64,000 bases of DNA. It comes from Bremerella volcania. GTDB lineage: Bacteria; Planctomycetota; Planctomycetia; Pirellulales; Pirellulaceae. The DNA lies in assembly GCF_007748115.1 (NCBI RefSeq), contig NZ_CP036289.1, forward strand, positions 1,302,001 through 1,366,000, given 5' to 3'. Below, in pieces: positions 25,424 to 33,414 of this stretch (its first letter is position 1; the number at the start of each line of letters is the position of its first letter). The notes below the pieces were generated by a model, which saw only the letters and a list, made by a program, of their open reading frames with translations, was not told the DNA's origin and did no database searches. The position numbers were made by a program, and so were the translations under genes.

Positions 25424-26032
25424 TTAGTCGGTGGCTCGAGCAAGCTGGCTCGCCCGGTATTCCTGGGTAACGCCGCGACTGGCGAGACGTTGGACCAATT
25501 CGCGGCGGGCACGATGAACCCAGGTTTTTACGGTTCCTAGCGGGCAATCCATCTGCTCGGCGATTTCACCGTACGAAAGTTGGTGATCGTGGAACAGAAG
25601 AAACGCCCTGCGGTATTCTTCTCGGACATGGGATAGGGCCAACTGAACTTCTTCGGCTAACAGTTCGCCCCGATGGTCGGCCCCGCGGTGGTCTTCGACG
25701 TGATCCTGAGTCTCACAGGCGATCGGCCGCCGGTTTCTTTGGGCCAGGTGAGTCCGGCAGCGGTTGCCGGCGATGGTCATGATCCAAGGCTCGATCGGAC
25801 GACTTCGATCCCACCGATGGAGGTTGCGGAACACGCGCAGGAAGGTTTCCTGGGCCATGTCCTCGGCCTCGTGGTGTTCCCCCACCATACGGTAGCACAG
25901 CAGGTAGACCTGGTTTCGAAAACGACGTACGAACTCAGAGACCGCGCTCTGGTCTCCGTCCATGCATTGGTCGACTAGCAGGCTGAAGTTCGTCAAAGGA
26001 CCGCTCCTGGACTGATCACATCCACTCTGCAT
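25424..26032 (-). CDS. ECF RNA polymerase sigma factor
   Basis: The 202-residue protein has region 2 (about residues 20-90) with EDMAQETFLRVFRNLHRWDRS, typical of region 2.2-2.4, and region 4 (about 125-180) with the SYGEIAEQMDCPLGTVKTWVHRAR helix-turn-helix. The preferred start is the second of two close methionines. A longer GTG start is possible at 26044. The next gene downstream is a membrane protein that may be its anti-sigma factor. It directs a stress or envelope regulon that cannot be defined from here. Confidence 0.9.
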   Translation of the reverse strand: MQSGCDQSRSGPLTNFSLLVDQCMDGDQSAVSEFVRRFRNQVYLLCYRMVGEHHEAEDMAQETFLRVFRNLHRWDRSRPIEPWIMTIAGNRCRTHLAQRNRRPIACETQDHVEDHRGADHRGELLAEEVQLALSHVREEYRRAFLLFHDHQLSYGEIAEQMDCPLGTVKTWVHRARRELVQRLASRGVTQEYRASQLARATD

Positions 26033-26182
26033 ACTTATACCCACGACTAGAATAGACGGTTTCGCAGAATTAGAGAAAGTGAGCGAGATTGACCAGTTAT
26101 TCCTAGCTTAGCGGGTATTCTTGGAGTCTGCGAGCGAGAATTGTCCGTTTCGTTCGTTCCGCTGCGATCATCAACGAAAAAA

Positions 26183-26202
26183 GCCACTCCATGAGGAGTG
26201 GC
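26183..26202 (-). terminator. Rho-independent terminator after the FHA gene
   Basis: GCCACTCC-ATGA-GGAGTGGC is a perfect 8-base stem with a 4-base loop, followed on the minus strand by TTTTTTC. It lies 46 bases past the FHA gene stop. Confidence 0.9.
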
Positions 26203-26248
26203 TTAAATGGTTTTTAACGAAGCGTTTGCACTCGGGTGGATATCGGCA

Positions 26249-26935
26249 CTAGCGGCGGTTATCCATCAGTCGACGAATGGCGTCATTGGCAGCCGCTTGG
26301 CTGTCCTTCGAGCCGGCGTTTTCTACCTGAGGCAATTTGCCGTAGGTCTTCTTCTTCGAGCCAAACATGCCCAAAAGGCCTGTCTTGGTCTTGCCATCCT
26401 TCATGTCGCCAGCAGCTGCTTCTTCCTCTTCCAACTCACGGAGTTCGTCCAGGGAAACAGTACGCGTTTCGTCGACGCGGAACTGACGCGTCTCCGGATT
26501 CTCCATCCGCATCTGGCGTTCTTCTTCGTCGGCTTCTTCCAGCCAGCTGGCAACGTCGTTGCCGAGGCCGCTTGCTTCCGCCACACGACTGGCAGCTTCT
26601 TTCACACTGCTAACCTTCGAGCGTTTGGCCGCACCCAGGGTGTGGTCGATCAGAATCAGGAAGTCGAGTGGTCCTACGCGGAGTTCGTCTCCCATCTTCA
26701 ACTCGATAGTGCCCTCGACGCGTTCGCCGTTGACGTAAGTTCCATTCTTGCTTCCGAAGTCCTCAAGAAACAGCTTGGAATCACGTACTGCGAGTGCGCA
26801 GTGCTTGCGACTGACCATGTCGCTTTTGGGCTTCAGGTGACATCCATCACCTCGACCGATGACGAAGTTGTCGACGGGGAGTTTGAACTCCTTGCCGGCA
26901 CTTGGTCCTCGGATAACTTGGAGCATGACTTGCAT
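26249..26935 (-). CDS. FHA-domain protein
   Basis: The 228-residue frame starts at ATG with AAGGA seven bases upstream. The N-terminal FHA domain has GR at IGRGDGC (about 25-31), the SRKH phosphothreonine-binding block at about 41-44, and SKNGTYVNG near 65-73, so it is likely able to bind phosphothreonine. After residue 100 the chain is helical and polar, with EEADEEERQMRMEN and a C-terminal DNGRR-type end. It lies alone with its own terminator. Partners are probably Ser/Thr kinases, which are numerous in planctomycetes, but none is in this window. Confidence 0.92.
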   Translation of the reverse strand: MQVMLQVIRGPSAGKEFKLPVDNFVIGRGDGCHLKPKSDMVSRKHCALAVRDSKLFLEDFGSKNGTYVNGERVEGTIELKMGDELRVGPLDFLILIDHTLGAAKRSKVSSVKEAASRVAEASGLGNDVASWLEEADEEERQMRMENPETRQFRVDETRTVSLDELRELEEEEAAAGDMKDGKTKTGLLGMFGSKKKTYGKLPQVENAGSKDSQAAANDAIRRLMDNRR

Positions 26936-27307
26936 ATTTAAATCCTTCCTGTGCAACGGCTAATCCCACCTTTGAGAAACTCAAATAATGGCGGTTAAAA
27001 GGATTGATTCGGGATTCACCGAGCCGACCGAAGGGGTCTATCTGTTCCGATGCAATCAGCGCGCCGAGCGTGAAGACAAATGAGAATAAATTCGGCTAAC
27101 TGACCCTACAGAAAAGTCCTCTTAAAATAACGGTTTCAACCGCGATTGCAAATGGTTTCTTTGGGGGTGCGGTAAACCACGCACTGCGATTTTTTCCGCT
27201 GCCTCCAAACGTGAACTCTAAAACCTATATCGACAATCTGGCTTTCATCCTTAACTAAGCATATGTCCCCACTAAGTCCAGGTCAATGGTTTTGATATTG
27301 GTATTGG
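26936..27307. other. Intergenic region
   Basis: The 372 bases between the FHA start and the end of the lipoate ligase gene contain the FHA promoter. I see no recognisable RNA structure, repeat or ORF with support. Confidence 0.4.
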
Positions 27308-28039
27308 TTAACGTTTATGCGTCCAGTCGGAATGTGCGAACTTGACCGATTCGATCTCTTGGGCGGATTGTGTCTCTTTGTCGGTTAGCGGCTGGATGGT
27401 GTAAGTACTTTGGAATTTGTGTCTTAAGGTGTCTTTCCACCGGTCGATCAGCAACTGGGCGGAAATTTCTTGCCCGGTAATGTCTTCGAGCCCAAGTAGC
27501 TCGGGCGCCCAGGGTGATTGTTGCAATATCACACTCCCGTGTTGCAAAACGGCAACTTGGTGGCGACGCTGCGCGCTACCGCAAATCTTGTGGTCATCAA
27601 CGATTACGTCGACTTCGTGGCGCCTTTGGAAGCAGAGGAAGGGTTCCGGAGCAGAACTGGCGTGCGGCTTGCCGCTTAAGTGGGCGTTGATACCCCAGTT
27701 TGCTAGCACTTCGATCAACGTCTCGTGGAACAGGTCGAACCAGCGTGTGGTTTCTTCCGACCGGGAATCTCGCACAGGGGCGACGAAGCTGTAGGTCAAC
27801 TCGCGATCGTGCATGATCGCTCCACCACCAGAGGCTCGTCGGACGCACGCGCAGCTGGCGCTGGCCTCGTGCTGTCGGCGATCGTCGTACCTCTGGAAAT
27901 AGCCCAGCGAGAGAGTCGGTTCGCTCCATCCGTAAAACCGCAGGGTTGGCATCCCCAAATCAACCGCTCCGCGCAAGATCGCTTCGTCGACCGCCATGTT
28001 CCATGTGCCGCGTGTTGGTGGGTCGACGATTAGACGCAT
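27308..28039 (-). CDS. Lipoate-protein ligase / octanoyltransferase-like protein
   Basis: The 243-residue protein (second of two close start codons; the first is at 28048) belongs to the biotin/lipoate transferase fold. It shows NMAVDEAIL, LGYFQRYDD, and the RRASGGGAIMHDRELTYSF block (about residues 70-90), and a later DDHKICGSAQRRH with the lysine that contacts the lipoyl-AMP. It lies at the end of the glycine-cleavage cluster on the same strand, fitting a role in lipoylating the H protein. It could be a LipM-type octanoyltransferase or an LplA-type ligase. Confidence 0.85.
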   Translation of the reverse strand: MRLIVDPPTRGTWNMAVDEAILRGAVDLGMPTLRFYGWSEPTLSLGYFQRYDDRRQHEASASCACVRRASGGGAIMHDRELTYSFVAPVRDSRSEETTRWFDLFHETLIEVLANWGINAHLSGKPHASSAPEPFLCFQRRHEVDVIVDDHKICGSAQRRHQVAVLQHGSVILQQSPWAPELLGLEDITGQEISAQLLIDRWKDTLRHKFQSTYTIQPLTDKETQSAQEIESVKFAHSDWTHKR

Positions 28040-28216
28040 CTCGTTCAAGGTAACTCGTTTTGGGCTTAGCCTCGTCTCCGGCGCAGAGGACAGCGCTGAA
28101 GTGAAAAGCGTTGGGAAAGACTTCCCACGGGTAAGATTTCAATCCCTTACCCTAGCCCTCTCCCATCGAGCGATGGAGGGGGACCAGAGAACCGCTACCG
28201 GACATGTTGCTGGTAA

Positions 28217-29677
28217 CTAGCTGCTGCAGAAGTCGGCCCGCAGGCAAGGGCTTCTTGCTGCTTGGACCTCGTTCGGACGGCTAATGGGGGTCGTATGCGG
28301 CGCTTCGTGCAGCAGTTCGGCGTCTTCTTCGGTGATCTTGAAGAGCGTCTGGACGAAGGCGTCGAGCGTCTCCTTGCTCTCGGTTTCGGTCGGCTCGATC
28401 ATGATGGCCTCCGGAATCGTCAACGGAAAGTAAACCGTCGGAGCGTGGAAGCCATAGTCGAGCAGGCGCTTGCCGATGTCCATTGCCGTGATGCCCCGTT
28501 CCTTCTTCAGTTCGGAAGCGGACGCAACGAACTCGTGCATGCAGCGTTCGCCTCGCGGAACGGGAAGGAAGTGCTTTACCTTGCTCAGCAGGTAGTTCGC
28601 GTTGAGCACGGCATTCTCGGAGACTTCTCGCAGCCCCTCGGGACCATGCGAGAGAATGTAGCAGTAAGCGCGGACGAGCACGCCGGTGTTGCCAAAGAAG
28701 CTCCGCACGCGGCCGATCGAATCGGGGCGATCGAAGTCGAGCTTGTAACGATCGCCATCCTTTTCCACGATCGGTGAAGGAAGGAACGGCTTCAACTTCT
28801 CGGTCACGCAAATCGGACCAGCCCCCGGACCACCACCGCCGTGCGGACCACTGAAGGTCTTGTGCGGGTTGTAGTGCATCATGTCGGCCCCGAAATCTCC
28901 GGGGCGAGCAATGCCGAGAATCGCATTCATGTTGGCGCCATCCAGGTAGATGAGGCCACCCTTTTCGTGTACCGCGTCGGCGATCTCGCGCATGTTCTTC
29001 TCGAACAAGCCCAAGGTGCTGGGGTTGGTGATCATCAACACGGCGATGTCGTCGGTCAACTTCTTGCGGAAGTCATCCATATCGACGCCCCCATTGGGAT
29101 CGCTCTTGATGCTGACGGCCTTGAAGCCTGCCATCTGGGCACTGGCCGGGTTGGTGCCGTGCGAGCTATCAGGGGCCAGCACGACCTTGCGATCTTCGCC
29201 GATGCTCTTGAAGTATTTGGCAGCAGCCATCAGGGCCGTCAGTTCGCCGTGAGCCCCGGCGGCTGGTTGCAGCGAGCAAGCCGGCAGGCCTGAGATCTCC
29301 GAAAAGATGCCTTGCAGTTCGTATAGTAGCTGCAGCATCCCTTGGATCGTCGACTGGTCCTGGTAAGGGTGCAGATCGACGATACCCGGCAGCGAAGCCA
29401 GACGCTCGTTCCGCTTCGGGTTGTACTTCATCGTGCACGAACCGAGCGGATAGTAGTGCGTGTCGACCGACATGTTCTTGGTCGAGAGGTTCGTATAATG
29501 ACGAACGACTTCCCCCTCGGTCAGTTCCGGCAGCTTGGGCGCTTCGTCTGCAAGGAAGTTCGAGGGGATGATGTCCTCGATCGGCTGCTCTGGGACGTCG
29601 CAAGGTGGCCAATGAACGGCGACGCGGCCAGGATGGGAAAGCTCGGACAGTAGTTGGGTTGCTTGTTGGTTACGCAT
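28217..29677 (-). CDS. gcvPB: Glycine decarboxylase P protein, subunit 2
   Basis: This is the PLP-carrying subunit of the two-part glycine decarboxylase. The 486-residue protein has the catalytic lysine in HYNPHKTFSGPHGGGGPGAG near residue 275. Other family blocks are GEVVRHYTNLSTKNMSVD and SLQPAAGAHGELTALM. The start lies eight bases inside gcvPA, so translation is probably coupled. It contributes methylamine transfer to the lipoyl arm of GcvH while releasing CO2. Confidence 0.97.
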   Translation of the reverse strand: MRNQQATQLLSELSHPGRVAVHWPPCDVPEQPIEDIIPSNFLADEAPKLPELTEGEVVRHYTNLSTKNMSVDTHYYPLGSCTMKYNPKRNERLASLPGIVDLHPYQDQSTIQGMLQLLYELQGIFSEISGLPACSLQPAAGAHGELTALMAAAKYFKSIGEDRKVVLAPDSSHGTNPASAQMAGFKAVSIKSDPNGGVDMDDFRKKLTDDIAVLMITNPSTLGLFEKNMREIADAVHEKGGLIYLDGANMNAILGIARPGDFGADMMHYNPHKTFSGPHGGGGPGAGPICVTEKLKPFLPSPIVEKDGDRYKLDFDRPDSIGRVRSFFGNTGVLVRAYCYILSHGPEGLREVSENAVLNANYLLSKVKHFLPVPRGERCMHEFVASASELKKERGITAMDIGKRLLDYGFHAPTVYFPLTIPEAIMIEPTETESKETLDAFVQTLFKITEEDAELLHEAPHTTPISRPNEVQAARSPCLRADFCSS

Positions 29678-31043
29678 GGATCGTGGAACCCCCGGTGTGA
29701 CAGAGGGAGAATGTTCGGGTCAAAGCGTCGATTTCGGCCTTGGTGCGTTTCTCGGTCACGCACACCAGGAAACAGTCATCCATTTCGGGGAAGAATTGCC
29801 CCAGCGGCACGCCGCCGAGGAAGCCAGCTTCGCGAGCTTCCGCCAGTAGGCCTTCGACGTTGCCTTGCGTATCGCGAAGGACAAACTCTTTAAAGAATGG
29901 GCTGCCGCCGAATACCGGCTCCAGTCGATCGATTTCGGTCAACGTCTGCTGAGCATAGTGCGCCTTCTGCGTGCACAGCGTCGCGGCTTGCCTCAGACCG
30001 CCGGGGCCCAGCAGCGACAGGTAAATCGAAGCACGCAGGGCAAACAATCCCTGGTTGGTGCAGATGTTGCTGGTCGCTTTTTCGCGGCGGATGTGTTGTT
30101 CCCGCGTTTGCAGCGTCAGCACCCAGCAGCGTTTGCCGCGGCGGTCTTCGGTTTGACCGACAATACGACCCGGCAGGCGGCGAACGAATTGATCGTTACA
30201 AGCCATGATGCCCAGGTAAGGTCCGCCGTACTGCATGGGCGAACCGAGCGAGTGTCCTTCGGCGACGGCGATGTCGGCGCCCAGGTCGCCTGGCCGTTTG
30301 AGCAAGCCCAGGCTGATCGGATCGAAGCTTTGAATGACGACCGCGTCATTCTTGTGGGCGATCTCGGCAATCGCGGCGACGTCTTCGATTCCGCCGAAGA
30401 AGTTTGGCGACTGAACGATCACGCAATTCGTGTCGGCGTTGACCGAAGCTTCGACCTTAACGAGATCGGCTATGCCGTCCGGACAGGCGATTTCGACGAT
30501 TTCGATGCCCAGATCGGCGAAGTAGGTTTGCAGAATTTGTCGATATTCAGGATGAACCGAACCGAGGACGACGACCTTTTCGCCCCGCTTGCCGGTGTTG
30601 AGTGCCATGATGACCGCTTCGGCCAAAGCACTGCCGCCGTCGTACAGACTGGCATTGGAAAGGTCCATGCCGGTCAAGTCGCAGATCAATGTTTGGTACT
30701 CAAACATGGCCTGCAAGTTGCCTTGCGAGACTTCCGGCTGATAGGGCGTATACGAAGTGTAGAACTCGCCGCGCGATGCCAATGCGTCGACGGCGGCCGG
30801 TATGAAGTGGTCGTAACTGCCACCACCCAGGAAACAGGCATGCGTCGCTGGAGAAGCATTCTTCGCAGCCAGGGCCGAGAGGTGCTGCGTCAGTTCCAAC
30901 TCGCCCATTTGCGGCGGAAGATTCAGGTCTCGCCTGAGCCGCAGGTCTTCGGGAATGGTGCTAAACAACTCTTCAATCGAATCGACTCCGATCGACTTCA
31001 GCATCGCTGCCTGATCGTCCGGAGTGTTGTAGAGATAGCTCAT
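29670..31043 (-). CDS. gcvPA: Glycine decarboxylase P protein, subunit 1
   Basis: The 457-residue subunit pairs with GcvPB in bacteria that use the split P protein. Family blocks include FLGGGSYDHFIPAAVDAL near residue 70, YTPYQPEVSQGNLQAMFEYQ near 97, and SLYDGGSALAEAVIMAL near 135. The subunit lacks the PLP lysine, as expected. It lies between gcvH and gcvPB in the same transcriptional direction. A 116-base gap with an inverted repeat separates it from gcvH. Confidence 0.97.
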   Translation of the reverse strand: MSYLYNTPDDQAAMLKSIGVDSIEELFSTIPEDLRLRRDLNLPPQMGELELTQHLSALAAKNASPATHACFLGGGSYDHFIPAAVDALASRGEFYTSYTPYQPEVSQGNLQAMFEYQTLICDLTGMDLSNASLYDGGSALAEAVIMALNTGKRGEKVVVLGSVHPEYRQILQTYFADLGIEIVEIACPDGIADLVKVEASVNADTNCVIVQSPNFFGGIEDVAAIAEIAHKNDAVVIQSFDPISLGLLKRPGDLGADIAVAEGHSLGSPMQYGGPYLGIMACNDQFVRRLPGRIVGQTEDRRGKRCWVLTLQTREQHIRREKATSNICTNQGLFALRASIYLSLLGPGGLRQAATLCTQKAHYAQQTLTEIDRLEPVFGGSPFFKEFVLRDTQGNVEGLLAEAREAGFLGGVPLGQFFPEMDDCFLVCVTEKRTKAEIDALTRTFSLCHTGGSTIHA

Positions 31044-31064
31044 CCAATCGGTTCCAAAAATTGA

Positions 31065-31142
31065 GTTTTCAGTTCTCAGTGTTCAGTTTTCAGTGGGGGG
31101 AGAGGGAGAAGTATTCCTCGCTGAACACTTCAAACTGAAAAC
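31065..31142. repeat. Inverted repeat between gcvH and gcvPA
   Basis: Arms of 22 bases at 31065-31086 and 31121-31142 match at 19 positions in inverted orientation, with a 34-base loop. The sequence contains repeated TTTTCAGT/GTTCAG words, suggesting a mobile or dispersed palindrome. It could form a strong hairpin in the gcv message. Confidence 0.7.
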
Positions 31143-31159
31143 TTCCAACGAAGAAGGCC

Positions 31160-31555
31160 TTAGCCTTCTTCGGCACACATCTTGTCGTAGCCGGCTTTAT
31201 CCATCAGGTCGGCCAGGGCCGAGTCATCGCTGATTTTGATTTTGGCGATCCAGCCGTTGTCGTACGCGTCTTCGTGCAGCGAATCCAGATTGTCGGGCAG
31301 GGCCGAGTTGGCTTCGATCACTTCGCCGGTTACGGGAGCGTAGATATCACTAACCGCTTTAACCGACTCGATTTCACCGAACGACTCGCCAGCGGTGACT
31401 TCCTTGCCCACTTCGGGCAGTTCCAGGTAAACCAGGTCGTTCAGGGCTTCGATCGCGTGGGCACTGATGCCGACCGTGGCAATCTTCGCACCGTCCGACT
31501 CTTCCACTTTGACCCATTCGTGCGTCTTGGCGAAAAGCAAATTGTCCGTGGACAT
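31160..31555 (-). CDS. gcvH: Glycine cleavage system H protein
   Basis: The 131-residue lipoyl carrier starts at ATG with an AGGAG upstream. TKTHEWVK-type KTHEWVKVEE begins the protein, and the lipoylation lysine is in ESVKAVSDIYAPVTGEV (about residue 64). It shuttles the aminomethyl group from GcvPA/PB to GcvT. A longer open frame upstream overlaps gcvT and is not the likely start. Confidence 0.97.
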   Translation of the reverse strand: MSTDNLLFAKTHEWVKVEESDGAKIATVGISAHAIEALNDLVYLELPEVGKEVTAGESFGEIESVKAVSDIYAPVTGEVIEANSALPDNLDSLHEDAYDNGWIAKIKISDDSALADLMDKAGYDKMCAEEG

Positions 31556-31625
31556 GATCGGGAAACTCCTAAACTTACCTGCTTGGAAATTGCGTTGACT
31601 GGAATGAAGGGGAGAGGGGCGTCGT

Positions 31626-32729
31626 TTATTTCCGCTTGTAAAACGGAAGCGGAACGACTTTCGCCGAGTGGCGTTTGCCGCGCACGTCGACATCGATCAG
31701 CGTGCCTTCGGCCGCGTATTTTCGAGCGACATAACCCATCGCGATGGGCGCGGCGAGGGTGGGCGATTGCGAACCGCTGGTCACTTCGCCAATGAGTTCG
31801 TCGCCAGAGTAAAGCGGATAGTGCTCTCGCGGGACACGTTTGTCCTGCATCACCAGACCGATACGAACCGGAAGCGAATCTTTGTCGAGCGTTTCCAGGG
31901 CCGCCTTGCCGATGAACTCGTGGTCCCAAGACATGGCGAACCCAAGACCTGCCTGCAGTGGCGTAATCTCTTCGGAAAGCTCGTGCCCGTAGAGCGGCAT
32001 CGCGGCTTCCAGTCGCAGCGTATCGCGGGCACCAAGTCCCACCGCATGACCACCCACTTCGGTGGCCGCCACGTGCAGGGCTTCCCAAACGGCGATCGCG
32101 TTTTCCGCGGGAACGGTCAGTTCGACACCATCTTCACCGGTGTAGCCGGTTCGGCTCACGAGCCCGTGGTGGCTGAGAATCGTCGCTTCGCGACCTTGGT
32201 AGTATTTCAGCTCCGAGATGTCACCCTCGATTAACTCCTGGGCGATGGCCATCGCTTTGGGGCCTTGCACGGCGATCATGGCCGTTTGTTCGGTGTGGTC
32301 GGTGAACTTCACGTCGTCCGCCAGGCGAGCATTGATCCAGTCGGCGATCTTCTCGCGATTGCCGGCGTTAACCACCATCCAGGTGTACGACTTGCCATCA
32401 CTGTCTTGGAGATGATAAGTCAGGATGTCGTCGAGAATGCCGCCATCCTCTTTGCAAACCAGACCATAGCGAATGCGGCCAGGCTTCAAATCCGCCACTT
32501 TGCGAGTGACCAATCCATCAATGAATTCAAGAGCCCCGTCCCCATCGAAGCGGAAGCGGGCCATGTGGGAAACGTCGAACAGACCGACGGCGTTTCGGGT
32601 CGCGTTGTGCTCGTCAATGATCGAGGTGTACTGAACCGGCATCGACCAGCCGGTAAAGTCGACCATTCGTCCCCCGTTCGCGGCGTGCCAGTCGTAGAGT
32701 GGTGTCTTTTTCAGTGTTTCGGTCGTCAT
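31626..32729 (-). CDS. gcvT: Glycine cleavage system aminomethyltransferase (T protein)
   Basis: The 367-residue enzyme transfers the methylene from GcvH to tetrahydrofolate, releasing ammonia. The start LKKTPLYDWHAANGGRMVDF and FDVSHMARFRFDGDGALEFI blocks, RTGYTGEDGVEL near residue 190, and ARDTLRLEAAMPLYG near 233 are diagnostic. It is the first gene of the gcvT-gcvH-gcvPA-gcvPB cluster. No glycine riboswitch was found in the upstream region. Confidence 0.97.
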   Translation of the reverse strand: MTTETLKKTPLYDWHAANGGRMVDFTGWSMPVQYTSIIDEHNATRNAVGLFDVSHMARFRFDGDGALEFIDGLVTRKVADLKPGRIRYGLVCKEDGGILDDILTYHLQDSDGKSYTWMVVNAGNREKIADWINARLADDVKFTDHTEQTAMIAVQGPKAMAIAQELIEGDISELKYYQGREATILSHHGLVSRTGYTGEDGVELTVPAENAIAVWEALHVAATEVGGHAVGLGARDTLRLEAAMPLYGHELSEEITPLQAGLGFAMSWDHEFIGKAALETLDKDSLPVRIGLVMQDKRVPREHYPLYSGDELIGEVTSGSQSPTLAAPIAMGYVARKYAAEGTLIDVDVRGKRHSAKVVPLPFYKRK

Positions 32730-33414
32730 CCGTCGAACGTCTCGTATTCTCGTCCAGGCCAGTCACCGCGCAAACAAGAGTGCTCTGGTCGATTCCCCTT
32801 CTGGGAAAAGCCAGTGACGGTGACTGCGTCGCCGCGAAAAGTGCGGGGCTCAGTCGAGCTAAGATGCCAATAAGCAAAGGAACAAAGTGGTCGCTTGCGA
32901 TTGTATACGATCCGGCGCGAGTGAACAGGGGCAAGCTCCAGGAGAAAGTGGGGGTAACAGTTGGGATTGTTACCATTGCGTGCGAGGAAAGCGGGCTAAC
33001 GGCGATGCCTGGCCAATTGTTGCGCTGCTTGGGGTGAGAAACGTAAAATGTCTATCCGGCAGGTCGGCATTGCGGCATCCCGGCATCTCCGTAGCGGCTT
33101 ATACGGGCACGTTCCGAAGAGGGGGGCGAACTGTCTGAACCGGGTTGTCCAAGTCAGCCCAGGCAACTTAATCGGGTCAATTCAGATAGTTTATCGATTC
33201 GCGACCGTCCATCCGAAAAATGGAGTAGTGTGGATGAATCGTTTGGCCGGTCGACGTGAGATCGAAGCCGCTCGCGTTGGACATCCGATCTTCCAGTTGC
33301 GGCGTTTTTCGGGGCATCTTCCTCGTGGCAACTTACGTCCTTCATGGTTGTGGGGGCTGACAGAGTACCGTTTGGGGCAGGAAACGTCGTCACTATCGCT
33401 TCGAGGGACAGTTC
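32730..33414. other. Divergent intergenic region between gcvT and the Amt-kinase gene
   Basis: This 685-base region carries the start signals for both divergent genes. I looked for the paired aptamers of a glycine riboswitch and did not find them. Short frames in it, up to about 200 codons, lack family features and mostly overlap in several frames. Confidence 0.4.

Noticed and set aside
29865-31064. Long plus-strand frame antisense to gcvPA
   Set aside because: gcvPA is certain from its motifs and operon position; the opposite frame is a shadow.
32730-33414. Possible glycine riboswitch before gcvT
   Set aside because: I could not find the paired aptamer cores or the conserved GGAGAG/CTCTCAGG-type segments.
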